This document shows, piece by piece, positions 15,393 to 23,761 of a DNA stretch of 64,000 nt. The translations under genes and the position numbers were made by a program. The notes under the pieces are model-generated. The model ran no database searches. It was given only the letters and a program-made list of their open reading frames with translations, and was not told the DNA's origin. Every line of letters starts with the position of its first letter. The stretch's first letter is position 1. Source of the DNA: Mycolicibacterium sp. P1-18 (GTDB lineage Bacteria; Actinomycetota; Actinomycetes; Mycobacteriales; Mycobacteriaceae); contig NZ_NPKR01000014.1 in the NCBI RefSeq assembly GCF_008329535.1, forward strand, positions 62,001 through 126,000, given 5' to 3'.

Positions 15393-16940
15393 TCACTCCA
15401 CGACGTAGCGGGGAAACACGCCGTCGGGTTTCGGCAGCGCGGTCCCGGCCACCAGTCGCGTGCCGACCGCGGTGAAGTCGCGCTGATCGGCGGGCTGACC
15501 CAGCAGGTCGAGCAGCTTGGCGGCCGACTCCGGCATCGCCGGCTGAATCAGCAGCGCGGCGATGCGCACCACCTCCAGCGTCGTGTAGAGCACGGTGCCG
15601 AACCGCTCCTGGTCGGCCGCGGCGTCGGACTTGCGCAGCACCCACGGTTCCTGCCCGGAGAAGTACCGGTTGGCCGCCCCGAGCATCAGCCAGATCGACT
15701 CCAGCGCCAGGTGCATGGCGGGCACGTCGAAGTGGGCCCGAACCTGTTCGAGCAGGCCGTCGGCGAGGCCCAGCAGTTCGAGGTCCTCGGCGGTGAACTC
15801 ACCCGGCCGCGGCACTTTGGCGTCCAGGTTCTTGTTCACCATCGACAGCGACCGTTGGGCCAGGTTGCCCAGTTCGTTGGCGAGATCGGAGTTGATCCGG
15901 CCGATGATCGATTCCTCGCTGTAGCTGCCGTCCTGGCCGAAGGGCACCTCCCGCAGCAGGAAGTAGCGCACGGCGTCGACGCCGAATTCGTCGACCAGCG
16001 CGATGGGGTCGACCACGTTGCCGACCGACTTGCTCATCTTCTCGCCCCGGACGTTGATGAACCCGTGCGCGAAGACCCGTCGCGGCAGCTCGATCCCGGC
16101 CGACATCAGGAACGCGGGCCAGTACACGGCGTGGAACCGGATGATGTCCTTGCCGATCATGTGCAGATCGGCGGGCCAGTACTTCTGGAACGACTCCGAT
16201 TCGGTGTCGGGGAAGCCCGCGCCCGTCAGGTAGTTGGTCAGCGCGTCGACCCACACGTACATGACGTGGTCGGGGTGGCCGGGGACGGGCACGCCCCAGT
16301 CGAACGTGGTGCGTGAGATCGACAGGTCGCGCAGGCCGCCGGCGACGAAGCTGACCACTTCGTTGCGCCGGACGTCCGGGCCGATGAACTCCGGATGCGC
16401 TTCGTAGTGCGCGAGCAGCCGCTCGGTGTAGGCCGAGAGGCGGAAGAAGTAGGTCTGCTCCTCGGTCCACGTGACCGGCGTGCCGGTCTCGATCGAATAC
16501 CGGACGCCGTCGGCGCGCTCCTCGAGCTCGTCGTCGGCGAAGAACCGCTCGTCGCGCACCGAGTACCAGCCCGAGTACGAGTCGAGATAGATGTCCCCGG
16601 CGGCGTTCATCCGGTTCCAGATCTCCGCCGACGCGTCGAGGTGGTCGGCGTCGCTGGTGCGGATGAACCGGTCGAAGGAGACCCCCAGCCGCTCCTGCAT
16701 GGCCTGAAAGGTGTCGGAGTTGCGCAGCGCCAGTTCGGCGGTCGCAACGCCTTCCCGCTCGGCGGTCTGCGCCATCTTCAAGCCGTGCACGTCGGTCCCG
16801 GTGAGGAAGCGGACGTCGTATCCGTCGAGCCGCTTGAACCGGGCGATGGCGTCGGTGGCGGTCTTCTCGTACGCGTGGCCGATGTGCGGCGCACCGTTGG
16901 GATAGTCGATGGCCGTCGTGACGTAGAAGGGCTGTTTCAT
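15393..16940 (-). CDS. metG: methionyl-tRNA synthetase
   Basis: MetG charges tRNA-Met with methionine. The 515-residue class I enzyme has HIGH at residues 19-22, the TGTDVHG motif near 48, the KMSKS loop at 301-305, and a C-terminal anticodon-binding helical bundle. There are no cysteines in the connective insert, so it is the zinc-free form, and it lacks the C-terminal tRNA-binding extension of longer MetG proteins. AAGGTGAG five bases upstream of the ATG is a strong ribosome site. It diverges from tatD over 23 bases. The locus equals Rv1007c. Confidence 0.97.
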   Translation of the reverse strand: MKQPFYVTTAIDYPNGAPHIGHAYEKTATDAIARFKRLDGYDVRFLTGTDVHGLKMAQTAEREGVATAELALRNSDTFQAMQERLGVSFDRFIRTSDADHLDASAEIWNRMNAAGDIYLDSYSGWYSVRDERFFADDELEERADGVRYSIETGTPVTWTEEQTYFFRLSAYTERLLAHYEAHPEFIGPDVRRNEVVSFVAGGLRDLSISRTTFDWGVPVPGHPDHVMYVWVDALTNYLTGAGFPDTESESFQKYWPADLHMIGKDIIRFHAVYWPAFLMSAGIELPRRVFAHGFINVRGEKMSKSVGNVVDPIALVDEFGVDAVRYFLLREVPFGQDGSYSEESIIGRINSDLANELGNLAQRSLSMVNKNLDAKVPRPGEFTAEDLELLGLADGLLEQVRAHFDVPAMHLALESIWLMLGAANRYFSGQEPWVLRKSDAAADQERFGTVLYTTLEVVRIAALLIQPAMPESAAKLLDLLGQPADQRDFTAVGTRLVAGTALPKPDGVFPRYVVE

Positions 16941-16952
16941 TTGGACTCACCT

Positions 16953-16958
16953 TATTGT
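16953..16958 (+). promoter_or_regulatory. -10 element upstream of tatD
   Basis: TATTGT lies five bases before the GTG at 16964. This suggests a leaderless or nearly leaderless tatD transcript and favours the GTG over the TTG at 16955. Confidence 0.4.
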
Positions 16959-16963
16959 GTGGT

Positions 16964-17797
16964 GTGAATTCAAGACGCGAGAGGCCGCCGGCGCCGGAGC
17001 CCGTCGGCCCCCTGATCGACGCCCACACCCACCTCGACGCGTGCGGAGCCTCCGACGCCGACGACGTGCATGCGATCCTCGACCGCGCCGAGGCCGTCGG
17101 GGTGAGCGCCGTCGTCACCATCGCCGACGACCTCGACTCGGCCCGGTGGGCGGTTCGGGCGGCGGAATGGGATACCCGCGTCTACGCCGCGGTGGCCCTG
17201 CACCCCACGCGTGCCAACGCGCTGACCGACGCCGCGCGCGCCGAACTCGAGGAGCTTGCCGCCCATCCCCGCGTCGTCGCGATCGGCGAGACGGGCATGG
17301 ATCTGTACTGGCCTGGCAAGCTCGACGGCTGCGCCGAGCCCGACGAGCAGCGGGAGGCCTTCGCCTGGCACGTCGACCTCGCCAAGCGCACCGGCAAGCC
17401 GCTGATGATCCACAATCGCGACGCCGACGCGGCCGTCCTGGACGTGTTAGCCGCGGAGGGCGCCCCGGAGTCGGTGATCTTCCACTGTTTCTCGTCGGGG
17501 CCGGAGATGGCGCGCACGTGCGTCGACGCCGGGTGGCTGCTGAGCCTGTCGGGCACGGTCAGCTTCCGCAACGCCCATCAGCTGCGGGAGGCGGCCGCGT
17601 TGATCCCGCCGGGGCAGCTGCTGGTGGAAACCGACGCGCCGTTCCTGACACCGCATCCGTTCCGTGGCGCACCGAACGAGTCGTACTGTCTGCCGTATAC
17701 CGTGCGGGCGTTGGCCGAGGTCGTGGGCAGATCGGCCGCCGACGTCGCCCGCGAGACCTCGGAGAACGCGCGTCGGACCTACGGAATGCGCAGTTGA
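16964..17797 (+). CDS. tatD: TatD-family metal-dependent deoxyribonuclease
   Basis: The 277-residue TIM-barrel hydrolase has the metal ligands of TatD nucleases: HxH in LIDAHTHLD, Glu in IGETGMDLYW, His in MIHNRD, His in IFHCFSSG, and Asp in LVETDAPFLTPHP. Family members are 3'-5' exonucleases or endonucleases acting in DNA repair and turnover. The GTG start is uncertain; a TTG nine bases upstream would add three residues. The locus equals Rv1008, directly before rpfB as in other mycobacteria. Confidence 0.93.
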   Translation: MNSRRERPPAPEPVGPLIDAHTHLDACGASDADDVHAILDRAEAVGVSAVVTIADDLDSARWAVRAAEWDTRVYAAVALHPTRANALTDAARAELEELAAHPRVVAIGETGMDLYWPGKLDGCAEPDEQREAFAWHVDLAKRTGKPLMIHNRDADAAVLDVLAAEGAPESVIFHCFSSGPEMARTCVDAGWLLSLSGTVSFRNAHQLREAAALIPPGQLLVETDAPFLTPHPFRGAPNESYCLPYTVRALAEVVGRSAADVARETSENARRTYGMRS

Positions 17798-17900
17798 GCG
17801 CGACTTGCCGCCCCCCGGGGATTTCGTTACCGTCCTGTGATAGCTGAGGTCGGGCCCGGATTTCCGCAGGCGGCCGATCCGATAGTCGGGAAAGTCAACG

Positions 17901-19028
17901 TTGAACTACTTGCACAGGCTTCATGAAGCGCGTTCGCCGCACCTGCGGCTCCTCGTCGGCGGCCTGCTGGTCGCCCTGACGTTTGCTGGCGGGTACGCCG
18001 TCGGCACCCACAAGACCGTGACGCTCACCGTCGACGGCACCTCCATGACCGTTTCGACGATGAAGTCCCACGTGATCGACGTCGTCCAGGAGAACGGTTT
18101 CGACGTCGGGGAACGCGACGATCTCTACCCCGCGGCAAACGAGCCCGTCGAACAGTCCGAGACCATCGTGCTGCGCCGGAGTCGTCCGCTGCAGATCTCG
18201 TTGGACGGTCGCAACAGCCGGGAGGTCTGGACGACGGCGTCGACCGTGCAGGGCGCGCTGGCTCAGTTGGCGATGACCGACACGGCCCCGGCCGCGGCCT
18301 CGCGCGGCACCCGGGTGCCGCTGGGTGGGATGTCACTCCCGGTGGTGGGGGCGCGCACCGCTCAGATCGACGACGGCGGCGTGGTCAAGACCGTCCGCGT
18401 GGCGGCGGCGAACGTGGCCGGCTTCCTCGAGGCGGCCGGCCTGCCGCTGCAGCAGAGCGACACCGTCGTGCCGGCGGCGAATTCACCCGTGACCGAGGGA
18501 ATGCAGATCCAGGTCACCCGGGTCCGGTTGGCGCGGTCGACCGAGAGGGTGCCCCTGGTACCCGTCAACGACGTGGTTCCCGACGTCACCATGAACATGA
18601 GCCGGACGGTCGTCGACGACCCCGGAACACCCGGTCTTCAGGACGTCACTTTTGCGGTGGCGACGGTCAACGGAGTGGAGACGGGGAGGCTGCCAGTAGC
18701 CAATGTCGTCATCGTTCCCGCCCGAAACGGCAAGATTCGCGTCGGCGCAAAACCCGGCACCGAGGTGCCCGAGGTGTCCCAAGGCGCGACGTGGGATGCG
18801 CTTTCTCGGTGCGAAGCCGGAGGTAATTGGGCTATAAACACCGGTAACGGTTTCTACGGTGGAGTGCAATTCGACCAAAACACATGGGAGCGCAACGGTG
18901 GTTTGCGGTATGCTCAGCGGGCCGATCTGGCTTCGAGAGAAGAGCAGATCGCGATTGCTGAGGTCACCCGGGCGCGCCAGGGTTGGGGTGCGTGGCCCGT
19001 GTGTAGTGGAAGGTTGGGAGCGCGCTGA
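17901..19028 (+). CDS. rpfB: resuscitation-promoting factor RpfB
   Basis: RpfB is a secreted or membrane-anchored muralytic enzyme that reactivates dormant cells by cleaving peptidoglycan. The 375-residue protein has a signal-anchor (about 16-35, LRLLVGGLLVALTFAGG), three DUF348 repeats (about 38-190), a G5 domain (about 205-285), and the Rpf catalytic domain (about 295-370). That domain includes ALSRCEAGGNWAINTGNG with the catalytic Glu and the two cysteines of the family disulfide (the second in AWPVCSG). The start appears to be TTG, since no other start codon precedes the signal-anchor. The 103-base leader may hold regulatory structure, but I could not define it. Equivalent to Rv1009. Confidence 0.96.
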   Translation: MNYLHRLHEARSPHLRLLVGGLLVALTFAGGYAVGTHKTVTLTVDGTSMTVSTMKSHVIDVVQENGFDVGERDDLYPAANEPVEQSETIVLRRSRPLQISLDGRNSREVWTTASTVQGALAQLAMTDTAPAAASRGTRVPLGGMSLPVVGARTAQIDDGGVVKTVRVAAANVAGFLEAAGLPLQQSDTVVPAANSPVTEGMQIQVTRVRLARSTERVPLVPVNDVVPDVTMNMSRTVVDDPGTPGLQDVTFAVATVNGVETGRLPVANVVIVPARNGKIRVGAKPGTEVPEVSQGATWDALSRCEAGGNWAINTGNGFYGGVQFDQNTWERNGGLRYAQRADLASREEQIAIAEVTRARQGWGAWPVCSGRLGAR

Positions 19029-19924
19029 CGATTCGGCTACTCGGGCGGACCGAGATAAGGCATTTGGCAAAGGAACTCGAGTTCCGGCCGCGTAAGGCGT
19101 TTGGACAGAACTTCGTCCACGACGCCAACACCGTGCGTCGGATCGTGTCTGCGTCGGGGGTGAACCGCAACGACGTTGTGCTCGAAGTGGGCCCGGGTCT
19201 CGGATCGTTGACCTTGGCGCTGCTCGACCGTGGGTCCAAGGTGACCGCCGTCGAGATCGACCCCGTTCTGGCGCGTCAGCTCCCCAAGACCGTCGCCGAC
19301 CACTCCCACAGCGAGATCAACAGGCTCGTCGTCCTGAACAAGGACGTCCTCGACCTGATGCCGTCGGACGTCGAGGATCAGCCGACCGCGGTCGTGGCGA
19401 ACCTGCCCTACAACGTCGCGGTGCCCGCACTGCTGCACCTGCTCGCACAGTTCCCGACCATCCGGACCGTCATGGTCATGGTCCAGCTCGAGGTGGCCGA
19501 GCGTCTCGCCGCCGAGCCGGGTGGCAAGGACTACGGCGTGCCCAGTGCGAAGGTGCGCTTCTACGGCAACGTCCGTCGCCACGGCACGGTGTCGCCGACG
19601 GTCTTCTGGCCGATTCCGCGGGTCTACTCCGGCCTGGTTCGCATCGACCGCTACGAGACGTCGCCCTGGCCCGTCGAGGACGAGTTCCGCAAGAAGGTCT
19701 TCGAGCTCATCGACATCGCGTTCGCACAGCGCCGCAAGACCTCGCGCAACGCCTTCGCGGAGTGGGCCGGATCCGGCAACGAGTCCGCGGAGCGCCTGCT
19801 GTCGGCCAGCATCGACCCGGCTCGCCGCGGTGAAACCCTGGGCATCGCCGACTTCGTCCGGCTGCTTCAGCGGTCGGGCCAGATCGAGTCAGCCCCCCGG
19901 CAGCCAAACGTCCGCGTGTACTGA
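19025..19924 (+). CDS. ksgA: 16S rRNA (adenine-1518/1519-N6)-dimethyltransferase
   Basis: KsgA (RsmA) dimethylates A1518 and A1519 of 16S rRNA. The SAM-binding motif is LEVGPGLGSLTLALL, the catalytic motif is NLPYNVAVP, and the C-terminal RNA-binding region includes FAQRRKTSRN. The start is the open question. A TTG at 19064 gives 286 residues. The conserved mycobacterial N-terminus LTIRLLGRTEIR is encoded just upstream in frame, and the only initiator that includes it whole is CTG at 19025. That CTG overlaps the rpfB TGA (CTGA) and has GGGAG four bases upstream. An in-frame TAG at 19004 blocks any longer form. I list the CTG form (299 residues). Equivalent to Rv1010. Confidence 0.9.
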   Translation: MTIRLLGRTEIRHLAKELEFRPRKAFGQNFVHDANTVRRIVSASGVNRNDVVLEVGPGLGSLTLALLDRGSKVTAVEIDPVLARQLPKTVADHSHSEINRLVVLNKDVLDLMPSDVEDQPTAVVANLPYNVAVPALLHLLAQFPTIRTVMVMVQLEVAERLAAEPGGKDYGVPSAKVRFYGNVRRHGTVSPTVFWPIPRVYSGLVRIDRYETSPWPVEDEFRKKVFELIDIAFAQRRKTSRNAFAEWAGSGNESAERLLSASIDPARRGETLGIADFVRLLQRSGQIESAPRQPNVRVY

Positions 19925-19954
19925 GGCGCCTGAGCGCTCAGCACACGCGGACGT
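19908..19954. terminator. bidirectional hairpin between ksgA and permease
   Basis: The 18-base left arm (19908-19925) and right arm (19937-19954) pair at 17 of 18 positions around an 11-base loop. The ksgA stop codon lies inside the left arm. There is no U-run, as in many mycobacterial hairpin terminators. It sits between two convergent genes and could end both. Confidence 0.65.
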
Positions 19955-19963
19955 GTCCAGCTC

Positions 19964-21493
19964 CTAGCTCTGGTCGTCCTTCTTAGTCTTGGCCGCTTCG
20001 CGCGCCCGGGCGTCCTTGGCCCGGAACTCGTCCTGCAGTGGGGTCTCGGCGTAGATCGGGTAGTTACCGGTGATCCCGACGCGTTCCTGAGCCACCGCGA
20101 GCACCCGGCCGCGCACGGCGTACCAGCCGCCGATGAGCGCGGGCACGATGATCACCAATGCGATGGCGTTCCAGTAGTTCTCGATGCACATCAGCACGGT
20201 GACCGCCGCGAGGAACACCAGCGTCGCGTAGCTCGTGTACGGGGTGCCGAACAGCCGGAAGCTGGGCCGCTCCAGGATGCCCTTCTGCGACCACCGGTAC
20301 ATCTGGATCTGGCAGATCACGATGGTGGCCCAGGAGGCGATGATGCCCAGCGCCGACAGGTCCAGCGCGATGTTGAAGGCCTCGGCGGGGACGACCAGGT
20401 TGAGGAAGACGCCCACCACGGTGAAGCACGCCGTCAACGCGATGCCCGCCCACGGGACGCCCTTCTTGGACATCTTCGCGGTGAACTTCGGTGCACTGCC
20501 GTTCATCGACATCGACCGCAGGATGCGACCGGTCGAATAGAGCCCGGCGTTGAGGCTCGACAACGCCGCCGTCAGCACGACGAAGTTCATGATGTCGCCC
20601 GCGGCCGGGACGCCGATGCTGGAGAAGAACGTCACGAAGGGGCTGGTGCCCTGCTTGTATGCGGTGAACGGCAGCAGCAACGCCAGCAGGATCAGCGAAC
20701 CCACGTAGAAGATGGCGATCCGGAAGATGACGGAGTTGATGGCACGCGGCATGATCTTCGCCGGGTTCTCGGTCTCGCCGGCCGCCGTGCCCACCAGTTC
20801 GACTGCGGCGTAGGCGAAGATGACGCCCGAGGTGATCACGACGAGGGCGATCAGCCCGTTGGGCAGCAGGCCGCCGTTGTCGGCGATCACCGACGGGCCG
20901 GTGCTCGCGCCCTCGACCTTGAAGCGGCCCGCGAGGAAGACGATGCCGACGACGAGGAAGGTGACGAGCGCGACGACCTTGATCAGTGCCGCCCAGAACT
21001 CCATCTCGCCGAACCACTTGACCGAGATCATGTTGATGGTCAGCACGATCACCAACGCGATGAGGGCGATCACCCACTGCGGTACCGCGCCGAACGTGCC
21101 CCAGTAGTGCATGTACAGCGCGATGGCGGTGACATCGACGATCGACGTACACGCCCAGTTGAAGAAGTACATCCAGCCGGCGACGTATGCGGCCTTCTCG
21201 CCGAGGAATTCGCGGGCATAGGACACGAACGACCCGGAGGACGGACGGTGCAGCACCAGTTCGCCCAGGGCTCGCAGGATGAAGAAGACGAACACGCCGC
21301 AGACGGCGTAGACGATGAAGAGGCCAGGTCCGGCGCTGGCGAGCCGGCCGCCGGCGCCCATGAACAAGCCCGTGCCGATCGCTCCACCGATGGCGATCAT
21401 CTGGACCTGGCGGGGTTTGAGCCCCTTCTCGTAGCCCTCTTCTTCATGTGCGAGCGCGGAATTGTCGTACGCGCTCGGAGATTCGGTGGTCAT
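19964..21493 (-). CDS. amino acid permease (APC family, AnsP-like L-asparagine permease)
   Basis: The 509-residue membrane protein has about 12 predicted spans. The first segment has the APC-family GGAIGTGLFMGAGG and the SAGPGLFIVY stretch, and the family PRAIN region follows (KIMPRAINSVIFRI). The C-terminal part (ILERPSFRLFGTPYTSYATLVFL) is close to mycobacterial L-asparagine permeases, so asparagine or a related amino acid is the likely cargo; aspartate or GABA are alternatives. No gene of this kind occupies the position in M. tuberculosis, so it is a local insertion between ksgA and ispE. The protein is probably proton-driven, by family. Confidence 0.85.
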   Translation of the reverse strand: MTTESPSAYDNSALAHEEEGYEKGLKPRQVQMIAIGGAIGTGLFMGAGGRLASAGPGLFIVYAVCGVFVFFILRALGELVLHRPSSGSFVSYAREFLGEKAAYVAGWMYFFNWACTSIVDVTAIALYMHYWGTFGAVPQWVIALIALVIVLTINMISVKWFGEMEFWAALIKVVALVTFLVVGIVFLAGRFKVEGASTGPSVIADNGGLLPNGLIALVVITSGVIFAYAAVELVGTAAGETENPAKIMPRAINSVIFRIAIFYVGSLILLALLLPFTAYKQGTSPFVTFFSSIGVPAAGDIMNFVVLTAALSSLNAGLYSTGRILRSMSMNGSAPKFTAKMSKKGVPWAGIALTACFTVVGVFLNLVVPAEAFNIALDLSALGIIASWATIVICQIQMYRWSQKGILERPSFRLFGTPYTSYATLVFLAAVTVLMCIENYWNAIALVIIVPALIGGWYAVRGRVLAVAQERVGITGNYPIYAETPLQDEFRAKDARAREAAKTKKDDQS

Positions 21494-21582
21494 TGGACGA
21501 AGCTAGTCCCACCCGGGCGAGCGCGTCGCAAAGAGGGGTAAAGATTTTGTTACGGAGTGCTTTTACCCTCGGTTGGGTGTGC

Positions 21583-22368
21583 TCACCCAATCGCGTGGGT
21601 GATCAACGAAATGAACTCCAAGCAGGACTGATAGCGAAGATCGGGCGACTTGGCCAGCGCCTTGGCGAGGATCGAGTCGAAGGCCCGCGGCAGCCAGTCG
21701 ATCCGGCGCGAGTACTTGGGCACCGGACTGTTCAGATGGGCGTCGACGAGTGCCATCGACGTGTTCGCGTGGAACGGCGGTGACCCGGTGAGCAGTTCGA
21801 CGGCGGTGCACGCCAGCGCGTACTCGTCCGACGACGCTTCCGGCGGATGGCCGTGCAGCACCTCGGGTGCCGCATAGGGCAGCGACGCCTCGACGTGCGT
21901 CATCCGGTGTGTGCCGTCCTCGGCGAGCGACCGGGCGATGCCGAAGTCGACCAGTAGTGCGCCGCCGGCTGAAAACGGTTCGGCGACAAGGATGTTCGTT
22001 GGCTTCACGTCGCAGTGCACGATGCCGAGGGCGTGGACGTGGTCCAGCGCGTCGGCGATCTGGGCCAGCGCGGCGAGGCGCAGTGCCCGGCTGGGCAGGC
22101 TTATCGCCGTGCCACCGGTGACCAGTTGCATGGACAGCCAGCCGTGCCCGTACTCGAACACGGTCACCACGTGCGGGTGGGCGGTCCGCTTGGCGAACTC
22201 GAACTCGCGTTCCAGCCGGCCGAGGTGGGCGGCGTCGCGGTGGTGTTGGTCGAGCACCTTGAGCGCGACGGGCGGCCCCAGCCCGGTTGCGTGGTGAGCC
22301 CGGTACACGGTGGCGGAACCGCCGTGGCCGACCACGCCGTCGATCACGTAGTCCCCGAACGCGTCCAT
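21583..22368 (-). CDS. orphan soluble serine/threonine protein kinase
   Basis: The roughly 261-residue protein is almost only a kinase domain. It has the glycine loop GHGGSATVYRA, the ATP lysine in VALKVL, the catalytic loop HCDVKPTNIL, the metal-binding DFG in VDFGIARSL, and APE in AAPEVL. Cys replaces the usual Arg before the catalytic Asp (HCD instead of HRD), so it is a non-RD kinase that may not need activation-loop phosphorylation. There is no transmembrane or sensor domain, unlike most mycobacterial Pkn proteins. The ATG at 22368 was chosen because the kinase domain begins there; ATG at 22380 is equally possible. It diverges from ispE. Confidence 0.85.
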   Translation of the reverse strand: MDAFGDYVIDGVVGHGGSATVYRAHHATGLGPPVALKVLDQHHRDAAHLGRLEREFEFAKRTAHPHVVTVFEYGHGWLSMQLVTGGTAISLPSRALRLAALAQIADALDHVHALGIVHCDVKPTNILVAEPFSAGGALLVDFGIARSLAEDGTHRMTHVEASLPYAAPEVLHGHPPEASSDEYALACTAVELLTGSPPFHANTSMALVDAHLNSPVPKYSRRIDWLPRAFDSILAKALAKSPDLRYQSCLEFISLITHAIG

Positions 22369-22445
22369 GGTTGACGGCATTCTCGCAGACGGGAGGGTGA
22401 CGCGGGGATCTCGCGACTTCCTTTTCCGCTGCGGCCGCACCCCGT

Positions 22446-22451
22446 TACTGT
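22446..22451 (+). promoter_or_regulatory. -10 element of leaderless ispE
   Basis: TACTGT is followed by six bases and the GTG at 22458, with no ribosome-binding site between. Confidence 0.5.
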
Positions 22452-22457
22452 CGTGGC

Positions 22458-23432
22458 GTGCCCCAGTCCGACGCAGCTGCCGAATGGGTGTCGACGGGGT
22501 CGGTGACGGTTCGCGTGCCCGGCAAGGTCAACCTCTACCTCGCCGTGGGTGATCTCCGCGACGACGGCTATCACGAACTCACCACGGTGTTCCACGCCGT
22601 GTCGCTGTTCGACGAGATCACCGTGCGCAACGCCGACGTGCTGTCCCTCGAGTTGTCGGGGGACGGGCTGGGCCCCGACGGCGCGTCGTTGCCGCTGGAC
22701 CATCGCAACCTGGCCTGGCGTGCCGCGGAGTTGATGGCGACCCACGTCGGCCGCGAACCGGACGTGGCCATCACCCTGGAGAAGTCGATTCCCGTGGCCG
22801 GTGGGATGGCCGGTGGCAGCGCGGACGCCGCCGCCGTGCTGGTGGCCATGAATGCGCTCTGGGAGTTGGGGGTGCCGCGGCGGGATCTGCACGCGTTGGG
22901 CGCCGAACTCGGCAGCGACGTGCCCTTCGCCCTCCACGGCGGCACCGCGCTGGGCACCGGCCGCGGTGAACAGCTGGCAACCGTGTTGTCGCGCAACACC
23001 TTTCACTGGGTGCTGGCGTTTGCCGACGGCGGCCTCTCCACGCCCAAGGTGTTCGCCGAAATCGACCGGTTGCGGGCCGACGACACCAAGGCTCAGCCCG
23101 AACGCCTCGAGGATCCGGAGCCGCTGCTGGCCGCGTTGGCCTCGGGCGACCCGTTCGAGTTGGCGCCCCTGCTCGGCAACGACCTGCAGCCGGCGGCGCT
23201 CAACCTCGACGCGGGGCTGCGCAGAACGCTGCACGCCGGCGTCGAGGCCGGCGCGCTGGCGGGCATCGTCTCCGGCTCGGGTCCGACGTGCGCCTTCCTG
23301 TGTCCGACGGCGTCGGCCGCGATCGACGTCGGCGTGCAGCTGGCCGGTGCCGGCGTGTGCCGCACGGTGCGGGCCGCGAGCGGCCCGGTGCACGGCGCCC
23401 GGGTGGTCCAGGCACCGACCAACACGGTGTGA
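22458..23432 (+). CDS. ispE: 4-diphosphocytidyl-2-C-methyl-D-erythritol kinase
   Basis: IspE phosphorylates CDP-methylerythritol in the MEP isoprenoid pathway, which supplies mycobacterial menaquinone and polyprenyl phosphates (including the Pmt donor). The 324-residue GHMP kinase has the N-terminal substrate motif VPGKVNLYLAVG, the ATP loop PVAGGMAGGSADAAAVL (residues about 112-128), and the C-terminal glycine motif in GIVSGSGPTCAF. The GTG at 22458 is the first start and is preceded by a leaderless-type promoter. Equivalent to Rv1011. Confidence 0.96.
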   Translation: MPQSDAAAEWVSTGSVTVRVPGKVNLYLAVGDLRDDGYHELTTVFHAVSLFDEITVRNADVLSLELSGDGLGPDGASLPLDHRNLAWRAAELMATHVGREPDVAITLEKSIPVAGGMAGGSADAAAVLVAMNALWELGVPRRDLHALGAELGSDVPFALHGGTALGTGRGEQLATVLSRNTFHWVLAFADGGLSTPKVFAEIDRLRADDTKAQPERLEDPEPLLAALASGDPFELAPLLGNDLQPAALNLDAGLRRTLHAGVEAGALAGIVSGSGPTCAFLCPTASAAIDVGVQLAGAGVCRTVRAASGPVHGARVVQAPTNTV

Positions 23433-23757
23433 CCCACGCCTCATTTTGGCCATGGGTTTGGTAGTTACTTAAGAGTCTCTTAAGATGATCGGCGGTGACA
23501 ACGAGCGGTTTCACGTGCGGCGCGACGACTTCCCCCACCGTGGTCTTCGGTGGGCGTTCCCGCAGCGGCGGCGCCGAACGGGCCCAGCCCGTCGGAGCAA
23601 ACATCACCGCACCCGTTTCGAGACGTAATCGCACCCCAATCGTGTGCACGTTCTTCGCGGGACGCGCGCGCGAACTGGTGGAACATGGAACAGCGCCCGT
23701 TGGCTTCACGTCCAACACTGGGGCCCGCGGCGGGCTCCCCAGATCCAGGAGGTTGTC
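23433..23757. other. 325-base intergenic leader of pks16
   Basis: Between ispE and pks16 lies an AT-rich perfect palindrome (23468-23484), a -10-like TAAGAT (23481-23486), a possible 88-codon upstream ORF (23495-23761), and an AGGAGG ribosome site at 23747-23752 serving pks16. From memory, M. tuberculosis annotates a small ORF (Rv1012) in the same interval. Confidence 0.6.
23468..23484. promoter_or_regulatory. perfect 17-bp palindrome, candidate operator
   Basis: The sequence CTTAAGAGTCTCTTAAG is an exact inverted repeat about a single central T and is unusually AT-rich for this genome. It overlaps the -10-like TAAGAT at 23481-23486, so a bound dimeric regulator would probably repress the pks16 transcription unit. 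Confidence 0.6.
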
Positions 23758-23761
23758 GTGA
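23495..23761 (+). CDS. putative leaderless upstream ORF coupled to pks16 (Rv1012 position)
   Basis: An open frame of 88 codons starts with GTG eight bases after TAAGAT and stops with a TGA that overlaps the pks16 GTG (GTGA). That geometry is what coupled genes in this window show. The peptide is basic and low in complexity, with two cysteines (residues 8 and 51) and no recognised domain, so the coding case rests on position only. The alternative is an untranslated leader of about 260 bases. A small ORF is annotated at the same place in M. tuberculosis, as far as I recall. Confidence 0.35.
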   Translation: MTTSGFTCGATTSPTVVFGGRSRSGGAERAQPVGANITAPVSRRNRTPIVCTFFAGRARELVEHGTAPVGFTSNTGARGGLPRSRRLS

